DNA of 64,000 nucleotides, from NCBI GenBank assembly GCA_025358925.1, contig JANYHT010000013.1, positions 1 through 64,000 of the forward strand, written 5' to 3'. The notes beneath the pieces are model-generated. The model made no database searches, was not told the origin of the DNA, and saw only the letters and a program-made list of their open reading frames with translations. Positions 52,836 to 60,890 of this stretch are shown piece by piece; positions within the stretch are counted from its first letter, which is position 1; each line of letters starts with the position of its first letter. Made by a program: the position numbers and the translations under genes. The DNA comes from Gemmatimonadaceae bacterium. GTDB lineage: Bacteria; Gemmatimonadota; Gemmatimonadetes; Gemmatimonadales; Gemmatimonadaceae.

Positions 52836-52966
52836 AAGTCGGTGGGAGCACGGGAAGATTTGCACGTACGCCGTTGCAAGGTGCCTTCGTACCCTGCGCG
52901 CGCAAGGGGCGCTCGCTCGTGTGCACCGGCGCATATTGTCGACGTCTCCTTCTATAAGGCTCTCTC

Positions 52967-53989
52967 ATGCTCCTTCGTTATTCAGTCGTCGTGCTCTGCG
53001 CGGGTCTGCTGGCATCGTCGCTTCGCGCGCAGTCCATCTCTGCCGCAACAACGACGGCAGTACCGCTCATCGGCTTGATCACGAAAACGGCCACCAATCC
53101 GTTTTTTGTCAAGATGAAAGAGGGCGCGCAACTGGCCGTGGTAGCGAACGGCGCCAAGCTCTTGTCCGGCGCCGGAAAATCAGACGGTGACAACGCGGGG
53201 CAAGTTACGGCCATGGAAAATATGATCGCGGCGGGTGCGAAGGTCATCCTCATCACCGTGAGTGATGCGAAAGCGATCGTGCCCACGATCAAGAAGGCCC
53301 GCGCCAAAGGCGTGTTGGTAATCGCACTCGACAGCCCAACCGATCCACAAGACGCGACCGACGCGCTCTTCGCGACCGACAACTACAAAGCGGGTGAGTT
53401 GATCGGGCAATATGCGAAGCATGCGTTGGGTACAAAGTTGCCGCAGATCGCAACGCTTGATCTCTTGCCGGGACATCCGGTGGGTGCACGGCGACACAAC
53501 GGATTTCTCAAGGGCTTTGGGCTTCTCGCGCCCGACGCCAACAGCAACACGTTGGGCCAACCACCAGCCGTGGTGTGCATGGCCGATAGTTATGGTGATC
53601 AGGGCAAGGGCCAGACCGGCATGGAAAACTGCTTACAAAAAAATCCGGGTATCAACGTGGTGTTCACGATAAACGAGCCAACCGCGGCCGGAGCGTACAA
53701 GGCGCTCAAAGCCGCAGGCAAGGAAAAAGCGGTCGTCATTGTTTCCGTTGATGGTGGATGTCAGGGCATACGCGACGTTGGCACGGGGGCGATTGCGGCT
53801 ACAGCACAACAGTATCCGATGTTGATGGCGAAACTTGGCGTTGAGGCGGGCGTCGCGTTTGTGCGCACAGGAAAACGTCCGAGCGGCGACACAGATACCG
53901 GGGTGCGACTGATTGCGCGCACCGCGTTACCGGGCGTGAAGAGTGACGATGTAAAGACAGGGTTGGATCTCTGTTTCGGAACGAAATAG
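52967..53989 (+). CDS. Sugar ABC transporter, periplasmic substrate-binding protein
   Basis: 340 aa with a signal peptide at 1-22. The fold is the ribose/galactose-binding type 1 periplasmic protein: PLIGLITKTATNPFFVKMKEGAQLAV, DGDNAGQVTAMENMIAAGAKVILI, LFATDNYKAGELIGQYA and a hinge segment VVIVSVDGGCQGIRDV. The closest subtype by sequence is FrcB, the fructose-binding protein, with homologous order FrcB-FrcC-FrcA downstream. It captures a sugar for the permease. Starts at ATG 52967, 15 bp before the permease by its stop. Confidence 0.92.
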   Translation: MLLRYSVVVLCAGLLASSLRAQSISAATTTAVPLIGLITKTATNPFFVKMKEGAQLAVVANGAKLLSGAGKSDGDNAGQVTAMENMIAAGAKVILITVSDAKAIVPTIKKARAKGVLVIALDSPTDPQDATDALFATDNYKAGELIGQYAKHALGTKLPQIATLDLLPGHPVGARRHNGFLKGFGLLAPDANSNTLGQPPAVVCMADSYGDQGKGQTGMENCLQKNPGINVVFTINEPTAAGAYKALKAAGKEKAVVIVSVDGGCQGIRDVGTGAIAATAQQYPMLMAKLGVEAGVAFVRTGKRPSGDTDTGVRLIARTALPGVKSDDVKTGLDLCFGTK

Positions 53990-54003
53990 TCGAGGGCGAC
54001 GCG

Positions 54004-54966
54004 ATGTCGTGGCGGGCGCGCGTACCGTCGGTCGCCACACTTGGTCCTGTTGTCGCGCTGCTCGTCGCAGGCGTGTTTTTCGCGTTACAGAGCGACCGCT
54101 TTCTGACGACCGACAACGTGGCGTTGGTGCTGCAGCAAGTAATGGTCGTAGGCGTGATAGCGATCGGGCAGACACTTATTGTGCTCACGGCCGGCGTCGA
54201 TCTCTCGTGTGGCGCAGTCATGGCGCTCGGCGGCATCGTGATGACAAAACTTGCTACACTGAGCGGCATGCCCGTGCCGCTTGCGGTACTCAGTGGCATT
54301 GGTGTCAGCACCCTTTTTGGCACGCTCAACGGGGCGCTCGTTGCGGTGGTGCGCCTTCCGCCATTCATCGTCACGTTGGGTACGCTCAACATCGCGTTTG
54401 CTTTGACGCAACTGTATTCGGGCGCGCAGACAGTCACCGACATTCCGCCTGCGCTCGAAGCGTTGGGTCGCACGTTCAGTGTCGTGAGCACGCCCATCGA
54501 GTACGGCGTTTTGCTCATGTTCGCGATGTACGGTGTCGCATGGTTTGCCCTAGGCCAGACGGCGTGGGGGCGACATGTGTACGCCATCGGCGACAATCTC
54601 GAAGCCACCCGTCTAGCCGGAATTCCCACCACGCGCATTTTGCTGAGCGTGTATGCAGTGGCTGGCGTGTGCTACGGTTTCGCTGCGCTGTTGGCGGTTG
54701 CGCGCACTGGTGTCGGCGATCCGAATGCGGGACAGACAGAGAATCTCGACGCGGTGACCGCCGTTGTGATTGGCGGGACGTCGTTGTTTGGTGGTCGCGG
54801 CGTTGTACTCAGTTCGCTCATTGGTGCGTTAATCGTTGGTGTGTTCCGCAATGGACTGACGTTAATGGGCGTGTCGTCCGTATATCAGATACTCGTCACG
54901 GGCGTGCTGGTGATTCTCGCCGTCACAGCGGATCGACTATCAAGACGCCACGCGGGCGCGCGATGA
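54004..54966 (+). CDS. Sugar ABC transporter permease (RbsC/FrcC family)
   Basis: 320 aa, about eight to ten membrane helices. GVIAIGQTLIVLTAGVDLSCGAVMALGG is the classic RbsC-family motif, then RLPPFIVTLGTLNI and a late NLDAVTAVVIGGTSLFGGRG with the EAA-like loop. GAGGGCGA lies ahead of ATG 54004. The next gene overlaps by ATGA. It forms the channel of the importer with the half-size ATPase. Confidence 0.93.
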   Translation: MSWRARVPSVATLGPVVALLVAGVFFALQSDRFLTTDNVALVLQQVMVVGVIAIGQTLIVLTAGVDLSCGAVMALGGIVMTKLATLSGMPVPLAVLSGIGVSTLFGTLNGALVAVVRLPPFIVTLGTLNIAFALTQLYSGAQTVTDIPPALEALGRTFSVVSTPIEYGVLLMFAMYGVAWFALGQTAWGRHVYAIGDNLEATRLAGIPTTRILLSVYAVAGVCYGFAALLAVARTGVGDPNAGQTENLDAVTAVVIGGTSLFGGRGVVLSSLIGALIVGVFRNGLTLMGVSSVYQILVTGVLVILAVTADRLSRRHAGAR

Positions 54967-55751
54967 ACGCCGAAACGTTGGTGATGGAAGCACGCGGGCT
55001 GGTAAAACGGTACGGCCACGTCACAGCGCTTGATGGTTGTGATTTCGATTTGCGCGCTAATGAAATACTCGCGGTGATCGGTGACAATGGTGCTGGCAAG
55101 TCATCGCTTATTAAAGCGCTGTCCGGTGCACTCATTCCCGACACCGGCGAAATGTGGTTGGATGGACAACGCGTGCATTTTCATTGCCCACTCGATGCGC
55201 GATGTGCTGGTATTGAAACTGTTTATCAAGAGTTGGCGGTCGCACCAGCGCTGAGCATTGCCGAAAATCTGTTTCTTGGCCGTGAACTGCGACGGCCGGG
55301 TCTCCTCGGCGCAGCACTTCGCATGCTCGACAAACAGCGTATGCACGACGAAAGTATGCAGCAGTTGCAACAGCTCGGCGTCGCCTTGGGATCCATGCGA
55401 CAAACAGTGGAGACGCTCTCGGGTGGACAACGACAGGCAGTGGCCGTTGCCCGTAGCGCACATTTCGCGCGTCACGTTGTCATCATGGACGAGCCAACCG
55501 CCGCGCTCGGCGTGCGCGAGAGTGGCATGGTGGTCGACCTCATTCGCCGCGTGCGCGATCGCGGGCTGGCCGTAGTACTGATCTCGCACAATATGCCGTT
55601 AGTATTTTCGTTAGCGGATCGCATCCACGTGGCGCGCCTTGGCAAACGCGTCGCCGTACTCGATCCGTCGCTCGTGACGATGAGTGATGCCGTAGCAGTG
55701 ATGACCGGTGCGATCGACGCTCCTGTTACCAGTCGTCCCACCCCACCTTGA
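54963..55751 (+). CDS. Sugar ABC transporter ATP-binding protein, single-domain
   Basis: 262 aa. Walker A GDNGAGKSS at 40-48, Q-loop in ETVYQELAVAP, signature LSGGQRQ at 152-158, Walker B VIMDEP at 173-178, and H-loop SHN. Only one nucleotide-binding domain, like FrcA, whereas RbsA-type ATPases carry two; it should dimerise. A C-terminal tail of 30 residues (MTGAIDAPVTSRPTPP) follows. Start ATG overlaps the permease stop. Confidence 0.92.
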   Translation: MNAETLVMEARGLVKRYGHVTALDGCDFDLRANEILAVIGDNGAGKSSLIKALSGALIPDTGEMWLDGQRVHFHCPLDARCAGIETVYQELAVAPALSIAENLFLGRELRRPGLLGAALRMLDKQRMHDESMQQLQQLGVALGSMRQTVETLSGGQRQAVAVARSAHFARHVVIMDEPTAALGVRESGMVVDLIRRVRDRGLAVVLISHNMPLVFSLADRIHVARLGKRVAVLDPSLVTMSDAVAVMTGAIDAPVTSRPTPP

Positions 55752-55802
55752 CGCACGGCGCCCGCTAGGCGAGGCTCCGCATTCATACATAACGGAGATC
55801 TG

Positions 55803-56285
55803 ATGGGCTTGCTCGACGGTGTCTTAGGAAACGCCTTGAATTCGGTACTCGGCGGCGCTGGCGGTCCGGCCAATCTCCAGGGCATGCTCGGTAGTTTGCT
55901 GAGCCGGCTCGGTGGGCCTGAGCAATCACAGGTGCTGCTCACGACCGCGATCAACATGGTACAGCAAAACGGCGGACTTGAAGGCATACTCGCGAAGTTT
56001 CGCGCGCAAGGCCACGGCAACGCCGTTGATTCGTGGATAGGAACGGGTGATAATCACGTCATTTCTGCACAGCATGTCGAGCAAGTGCTTGGCACGTCAA
56101 CGGTGAATGAGGTCGCAACGCAAATGGGGATGACACCAGCGCAAGCGAGCGGATCGCTTGCTTCAGTGTTGCCGGAATTGATCAACTCACTGACGCCAAA
56201 CGGTCACGTCCCGGCGGACAGCAACGACCTCATTGCGCAGGCCGTCGCGCTGCTGAAGTCCAAACTTGGAGCATCGCATGGTTGA
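55803..56285 (+). CDS. YidB family (DUF937) protein
   Basis: 160 aa. GLLDGVLGNALNSVLGG at the start, LSRLGGPEQSQ, and the conserved C-terminal SWIGTGDNHVISAQHVEQVLG are hallmarks of the small YidB-type family, whose function is unknown. CGGAGATCTG precedes ATG 55803. It is soluble, with alternating helices. The next gene begins inside its 3' end. Confidence 0.9.
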   Translation: MGLLDGVLGNALNSVLGGAGGPANLQGMLGSLLSRLGGPEQSQVLLTTAINMVQQNGGLEGILAKFRAQGHGNAVDSWIGTGDNHVISAQHVEQVLGTSTVNEVATQMGMTPAQASGSLASVLPELINSLTPNGHVPADSNDLIAQAVALLKSKLGASHG

Positions 56286-57186
56286 ACTTGGCAGCGCGAA
56301 AACCATCCTGCTTCTCGCGCTCGGTGTTGTAGGAATCGCGTATGTTGCTGTGCTGTTGCTCGGCATCAAACGTCGTCGCGCGGAAAGACCAGACGTGCCG
56401 ACGGCGCCAACGGCCGGTGGTGTAGCCACGGGGTTCGTCACCAACTTTTTTGACACGTTAGGCATCGGCTCGTACGCGCCGACCACGTCAATTTTTCGTG
56501 CGTGGAAAATGGTACCGGACGAACAGATTCCAGGCACGCTGAATGTTGGACACACCCTGCCGACCATTATTCAAGCGATCATCTTTACACGCGCCGTTCC
56601 CGTCGAGGCGACGACGCTGATTGTCTTGATTGCGTCTGCATCGCTCGGCGCGTGGCTTGGTGCAGGCTTCGTCTCGTCGTGGTCGCGTCGCACGGTGCAA
56701 TTAGGCATGGGCTTCGCGCTACTCGGCGCGGCGTCCCTGTTGCTGCTCAATCTGTTTAAGCTCGTACCAGCTGGTGGCGAAGCACTTGGGTTAAGCGGCG
56801 GAACACTTGTGTTTGCGGCAGTCGCCAACTTTGGACTTGGTGCGCTCATGACCATTGGCATCGGCCTTTACGGACCGTGTTTGATCCTCGTGTCTATGCT
56901 GGGTATGAGTCCGATTACGGCCTTCCCGATCATGATGGGCTCATGCGCGTTTCTCATGCCTGTTGCGTCTGTGCGGTTCATTCGTGAAAACCGTTTCAAC
57001 GTACGTGCGGCACTCGGCCTGCTCATTGGTGGAATCCCTGCGGTGTTGATCGCCGCATTCATCGTGAAGTCACTCGACGTAACCGTCGTGCGATGGCTCG
57101 TCGTCGTGGTCGTGCTGTATACCGCATTCGGATTACTCCGCACGGCGTTTAAGGAGCGCAACACCGCGCGACCAGTGACCGCCTAG
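56278..57186 (+). CDS. Sulfite exporter TauE/SafE-like membrane protein
   Basis: 302 aa from ATG 56278, overlapping the yidB-like stop by 8 bp. Eight or nine hydrophobic helices. TGFVTNFFDTLGIGSYAPTTSIFRAW is the first TauE-repeat element and its second copy is FGLGALMTIGIGLYGPCLILVSMLGMSPITAFPIMMGSC (quoted in parts). The family moves sulfite, sulfoacetate or related anions; the substrate is not defined here. Confidence 0.85.
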   Translation: MVELGSAKTILLLALGVVGIAYVAVLLLGIKRRRAERPDVPTAPTAGGVATGFVTNFFDTLGIGSYAPTTSIFRAWKMVPDEQIPGTLNVGHTLPTIIQAIIFTRAVPVEATTLIVLIASASLGAWLGAGFVSSWSRRTVQLGMGFALLGAASLLLLNLFKLVPAGGEALGLSGGTLVFAAVANFGLGALMTIGIGLYGPCLILVSMLGMSPITAFPIMMGSCAFLMPVASVRFIRENRFNVRAALGLLIGGIPAVLIAAFIVKSLDVTVVRWLVVVVVLYTAFGLLRTAFKERNTARPVTA

Positions 57187-57197
57187 TTCTTTGTTCG

Positions 57198-57230
57198 GCG
57201 GTGAGCGACGCGACGTTGCGCGCTTACCGC
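57198..57230. terminator. Candidate convergent terminator hairpin
   Basis: GCGGTGAGCG and CGCTTACCGC pair with one G-T wobble over a 13-nt loop. It lies between the TauE-like stop (57186) and the convergent D-aminoacylase stop (57224), overlapping the latter. Confidence 0.45.
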
Positions 57231-58948
57231 GGTATGTTCCAGCCGCTCCAACCGGGACCACGCACCACTTGTCCCGGCTTAGCGCCGGTGTGGACGCCAT
57301 CGCGCAGCACCTCCACGCCGTTCACCAACACGTACTGCATGCCAACAGACAATTGATGCGGCTGTTCAAATGTTGCTTTGTCCGCGATGGTGTTTGGATC
57401 AAATACAATCACATCGGCGCGCATGCCTTCTTTGAGCACACCACGATCATGCAGTGAGAGTCGTGTCGCAACAGCCGACGACGCTTTCCGCACTGCGTCT
57501 TCGAGTGGAATGACATGCTCCTCCCGAACATACTTTCCGAGGAGACGCGTGAAATTTCCGTAGGTGCGCGGATGCACGAGACCTTTGGCTGTGGCCGGAT
57601 CGTTCGCGCCCGCATCGGTGCCAAACTTCATCCACGGTTGTGCGATTTGTAATTTCACATTGGCCTCTGTCATGCGAAACAGCATTTCACTGAGCTTGTC
57701 TGGTTCGGCGAGATTGAGATCGATAATGACATCGGCCCAATCTTTTTTCATCATGACGGCAATCTCCGACAATCGTTTGCCGTCGTATTGCTTGAGCTCA
57801 GGCTTAGTGAAGCCAACCACCATTACGTTTTGCGGTGCTTCGCGACAACTGTTTTCGAAACCTTCAATGTCGCGATGCAGGTCCGCTTTGATACGTGCGC
57901 GCATCGCCGAGTCTTTCAAATTAGCTTGCAGTTTACCATCGGCCGAATATTTTGGCGCAATGCAACTGGCAAAACTATTTCCGCCCGCGACGTACAAGTA
58001 CATGTCGGCTTGCACATCCTGCCCCGCTGCACGTGCCGAATCGATCTTCGCGATGGCCAACGGCATAGTGGGCCAGCTCTTCATCCCAGCCGCTTTGAGA
58101 TGATAGATCTCGGTCGGTACGCCACCGTCGTGCCCAATGCGAATCGCCTCGTCGATGGACGCCAGCAGATGATCGCCTTCGTTGCGCATGTGCGTGATAT
58201 ACACGCCGCCAAACGGCGCCATTGCTTGCGCCACTTCGATGAGGTCATCGGTGGTGTTGTAGTTGTCGGGCGGATACATCAACGCACTCGCGACGCCAAA
58301 TGCGCCGTCTTGCATCACGCGCTGCACCATGGCTCGCATCGTGTCACGTTCGACGGAAGTATACGGTGTCATTGCTCCGCCCTTCGCATAGGCGCGCACC
58401 GTGCCACTGCCGACAAACGACCCGACGTTTTGCGATACCCCGCGCGCGACCATAAAGTCGAGCCATTGGCCAAAGCCATGCGCGCCTGTGAACTGCGGAG
58501 CAAGTCGCTTCATGCTGGTGTCAGTGACCAACGCCAACGTGTGTTCATTGACCGGTGCGGGCGTGTCACCTTCGCCCAGTATCGCGGTCGTGATGCCTTG
58601 CGTGACCATGGACAGTGCTTTGCCGTCGCCGATCATGAAGTTGTCGTACGACTGCGCTTGAATGTCGATGAATCCCGGCGACACCACCAAGCCCTTCGCG
58701 TCAATACGTCGTGTCGCGGCCGCCTTCGCGAGCACACCGCGCGGCGCGATGCGCGCAACACGCCCGTTCTTGATCGCAAGATCGCCCCAATACCACGCAC
58801 TGCCCGTGCCATCGATGATGCGACCATTACTGATCACCACATCGTAGCCGACGGTTGCTGATGACGCGATGGTATCACTGCGACCGCTACACGCGATCGT
58901 TAGCAGGGCGACGGTGGTGGTGCCGCAGCGGATGGCGTTGCGTATCAT
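57224..58948 (-). CDS. N-acyl-D-amino-acid deacylase-like amidohydrolase, lipoprotein
   Basis: 574 aa from ATG 58948, 4 bp after the FabH-like stop. A lipoprotein signal ends at Cys20 (VALLTIAC). The amidohydrolase core begins with VISNGRIIDGTGSAWYWGDLAIKNGRVARIAPRG, then GFIDIQAQSYDNF in the first metal-site position, where D-aminoacylases have HxHxD (here QAQ replaces the His pair), YITHMRNEGDHL, EIYHLKAAG and HPRTYGNFTRLLGKYVRE. A zinc hydrolase at the envelope is likely, but the altered first site is odd. Confidence 0.85.
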   Translation of the reverse strand: MIRNAIRCGTTTVALLTIACSGRSDTIASSATVGYDVVISNGRIIDGTGSAWYWGDLAIKNGRVARIAPRGVLAKAAATRRIDAKGLVVSPGFIDIQAQSYDNFMIGDGKALSMVTQGITTAILGEGDTPAPVNEHTLALVTDTSMKRLAPQFTGAHGFGQWLDFMVARGVSQNVGSFVGSGTVRAYAKGGAMTPYTSVERDTMRAMVQRVMQDGAFGVASALMYPPDNYNTTDDLIEVAQAMAPFGGVYITHMRNEGDHLLASIDEAIRIGHDGGVPTEIYHLKAAGMKSWPTMPLAIAKIDSARAAGQDVQADMYLYVAGGNSFASCIAPKYSADGKLQANLKDSAMRARIKADLHRDIEGFENSCREAPQNVMVVGFTKPELKQYDGKRLSEIAVMMKKDWADVIIDLNLAEPDKLSEMLFRMTEANVKLQIAQPWMKFGTDAGANDPATAKGLVHPRTYGNFTRLLGKYVREEHVIPLEDAVRKASSAVATRLSLHDRGVLKEGMRADVIVFDPNTIADKATFEQPHQLSVGMQYVLVNGVEVLRDGVHTGAKPGQVVRGPGWSGWNIPR

Positions 58949-58952
58949 GATG

Positions 58953-60080
58953 CTAAACCAGTTGAGTTTCAGCAAACACGGGAGTCATAAGACCACGGAA
59001 TGAACGACCGTGAGGATCTTGTGTAGCACGCACGCGGTTGACCAGTTCGAGCGCGGTCTCTGTACACAGTGGTAACGCGCGAGTCGAAACGCCAACTGGT
59101 GTGATGCGTTCACCCCATTTCACAAGCAAAGAACAGTACGTAAGGCCGCCACCGAAGGCCGGCATCAGAATGGTGCTTCCCGGCCTGACGCGTCCTTCGT
59201 TGAGTGCTTCAACCAGCGCAACTGGCACGGTCGCCGCGCTCATGTTGCCGTACTTCTGCACCGTCACCATGACTTTCTCCAGCGGAATGCCCGTGTACTT
59301 CGCCACCGACTCGATAATGCGGAGATTTGCTTGATGCGGGATCACGAGATCGACGTCGTCCGCGGTCATGCTGTTCTGACGAAGCACGCGCGCTGACGCC
59401 TCGACCATGGCGTGCACCGCGCGCTTAAAAATCACCTGTCCGTCGAAATCCCACAGCGTATCACCAAAGGTGACGTTGAGGCCGGAATAGCTGCAACCGA
59501 AGCCGCGTACGCGCAAACTCTCACGCGCTTCAGCATCGCAGCCGAGTACGGTGCCGATGAGTCCTTCTTCGTTGTCGGAGGCTTGCACGACGACAGCGGC
59601 GGCACCATCTCCAAATAGTACCGCCACATTGCGATTGCTCCAGTCCATGTATCGACTGATCAATTCGACGCCAATCACGATGGCATTGCGGATCATGCCG
59701 CATTTAATCATGGCGGTCGCAGTGGCGAGTCCGTAGCAAAAGCTCGTGCAGGCCGTGTTCAAATCGATTGAGGCGGAGTTCTTGGCGCCCAGCGCGATCT
59801 GTACGCCGGATGCACTATTGGGAACCTGCTCGTCGTTGCTGACGCCGCCGTAAATTATCAAATCGACGTCATCTGCATCCAGACCAGCGCACGCCAGCGC
59901 ACGTGACGCGGCGACCGTGGACAGTTCGATGGCGCTGACGTGCGAGATGCGACGTTCCTGCATCCCTGTTCGCGAGCGAATCCATTCGTCGGAAGTCTCC
60001 AGAAATGTGGAGAGATCGTCGTTGGTCAGGATGGCCGGAGGCATGCAGGCGCCCCAACCGGTAATCGCGGCGTAGGTCAT
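58953..60080 (-). CDS. 3-oxoacyl-ACP synthase III (FabH-like)
   Basis: 375 aa from ATG 60080. The Cys-His-Asn triad is Cys111 (LNTACTSFCYG), His249 (VIPHQANLRI) and Asn279 (YGNMSAATVP). It condenses an acyl-CoA with malonyl-ACP. FabH usually ends near 320-335 residues after the VKW strand; here a 40-residue tail (ITPVGVSTRALPLCTETALELVNRVRA) follows, so a specialised KAS III rather than the housekeeping enzyme is possible. The downstream gene encodes an N-acyl-amino-acid deacylase-like enzyme. No Shine-Dalgarno; TACTCT lies 6 nt before the ATG. Confidence 0.9.
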   Translation of the reverse strand: MTYAAITGWGACMPPAILTNDDLSTFLETSDEWIRSRTGMQERRISHVSAIELSTVAASRALACAGLDADDVDLIIYGGVSNDEQVPNSASGVQIALGAKNSASIDLNTACTSFCYGLATATAMIKCGMIRNAIVIGVELISRYMDWSNRNVAVLFGDGAAAVVVQASDNEEGLIGTVLGCDAEARESLRVRGFGCSYSGLNVTFGDTLWDFDGQVIFKRAVHAMVEASARVLRQNSMTADDVDLVIPHQANLRIIESVAKYTGIPLEKVMVTVQKYGNMSAATVPVALVEALNEGRVRPGSTILMPAFGGGLTYCSLLVKWGERITPVGVSTRALPLCTETALELVNRVRATQDPHGRSFRGLMTPVFAETQLV

Positions 60081-60086
60081 GGTGGG

Positions 60087-60092
60087 AGAGTA
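60087..60092 (-). promoter_or_regulatory. Candidate -10 element (TACTCT) of the FabH-like gene
   Basis: TACTCT on the minus strand lies 6 nt before ATG 60080. The leader is pyrimidine-rich with no Shine-Dalgarno, consistent with a leaderless mRNA. Confidence 0.35.
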
Positions 60093-60132
60093 AGAGGGAT
60101 GATGACACCGAGAGTATGGCTCGCGACACACC

Positions 60133-60165
60133 TGTTGACGAGAGGGGTGCGCGACGGGCTACATT
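60133..60165 (+). promoter_or_regulatory. Candidate promoter (TTGACG, TACATT) of the DinB-like gene
   Basis: TTGACG at 60133-60138 and TACATT at 60160-60165 face the DinB-like gene. The spacer is 21 nt, longer than usual. TACATT lies 7 nt before ATG 60173. Confidence 0.35.
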
Positions 60166-60172
60166 CGCTCGT

Positions 60173-60715
60173 ATGACCTTCGATATCGGCGCCCGTTTTC
60201 TCGAACGCTCTCGACACTATTTGCACGTCGAGTACCCGGCAAAAATCCGGCTCGCGTTGCTGACCGTTCCGGCGGATCGACTGTGGTGGCGACCGAACGA
60301 GCGCGCGAATAGCGTTGGCAATCTCGTCCTGCACCTCAGCGGAAACGTCAGGCAGTGGATTGTGAGTGGCGTGGGCGGCGCGCCCGACGTGCGATTTCGG
60401 GATGGGGAATTTGCGGCGCGCGACGGTGCGGATCACGCCACGCTGTTGGCCACGCTCCAGCAGGCGTGTGACAACGTGGATATGGTATTGGCGCGACTAA
60501 CCACGAATTCGCTGAGTGAATCGCGGTTGATTCAGGGGCGCGAAACGACGGTATTTGCGGCGATCTATCATGTGGTGGAGCACTTTTCTGGACACACGGG
60601 CCAGATCATTCATATCGCAAAATGGCTCACGCCTGGTGCGGTGCAGTTTTATGACGACACGGATGGGTTGGCACGGCCGACGTTTTTGGAGGACGGACGG
60701 CAGGATGTGGACTAG
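60173..60715 (+). CDS. DinB-like (DUF1572/DfsB) protein
   Basis: 180 aa from ATG 60173. Four-helix bundle with the metal-ligand histidines of the DinB/YfiT-like superfamily: NLVLHLSGNVRQWI (first His), and IYHVVEHFSGHTGQIIHIAKWLTPGA (second and third). The role is unclear; relatives act as thiol-dependent transferases. Cytosolic. Divergent from the FabH-like gene. Confidence 0.87.
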   Translation: MTFDIGARFLERSRHYLHVEYPAKIRLALLTVPADRLWWRPNERANSVGNLVLHLSGNVRQWIVSGVGGAPDVRFRDGEFAARDGADHATLLATLQQACDNVDMVLARLTTNSLSESRLIQGRETTVFAAIYHVVEHFSGHTGQIIHIAKWLTPGAVQFYDDTDGLARPTFLEDGRQDVD

Positions 60716-60763
60716 CGGGTTCCGTGCGTGGTTCGCTCAATATCGCCACTGCAACAGCGGACC

Positions 60764-60788
60764 ACGAATTACGCGAATTACGCGAATT
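60764..60788 (+). repeat. Short tandem repeat ACGCGAATT
   Basis: ACGAATT, then ACGCGAATT twice, in the 175-bp gap between the DinB-like and M14 genes. Similar ACGAATTAC arrays occur in intergenic DNA of various bacteria; here only a short array remains. Confidence 0.5.
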
Positions 60789-60890
60789 TGTTCAGGCGCT
60801 GGGCGGAGATTTTTGCGACAGTCGGAGTTGGTAGTTTTTTGGTTGCACAACAACAAGCGCATTCTGAGCCGGAGCTACCGGAGCTATGAG

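Noticed and set aside
54009-54960. Long Arg/Cys-rich ORF joined in frame to the ABC ATPase
   Set aside because: It is a shadow of the permease gene in another frame; the ATPase starts at 54963 with an ATGA overlap.
57788-58861. 357-aa plus-strand ORF opposite the D-aminoacylase gene
   Set aside because: It is antisense to a well-supported gene and its residue composition (Arg/His/Cys rich) is typical of shadow frames.
60720-60890. Possible CRISPR-like array at the ACGCGAATT repeats
   Set aside because: Units are 9 bp, adjacent and without spacers; it is a short tandem repeat only.
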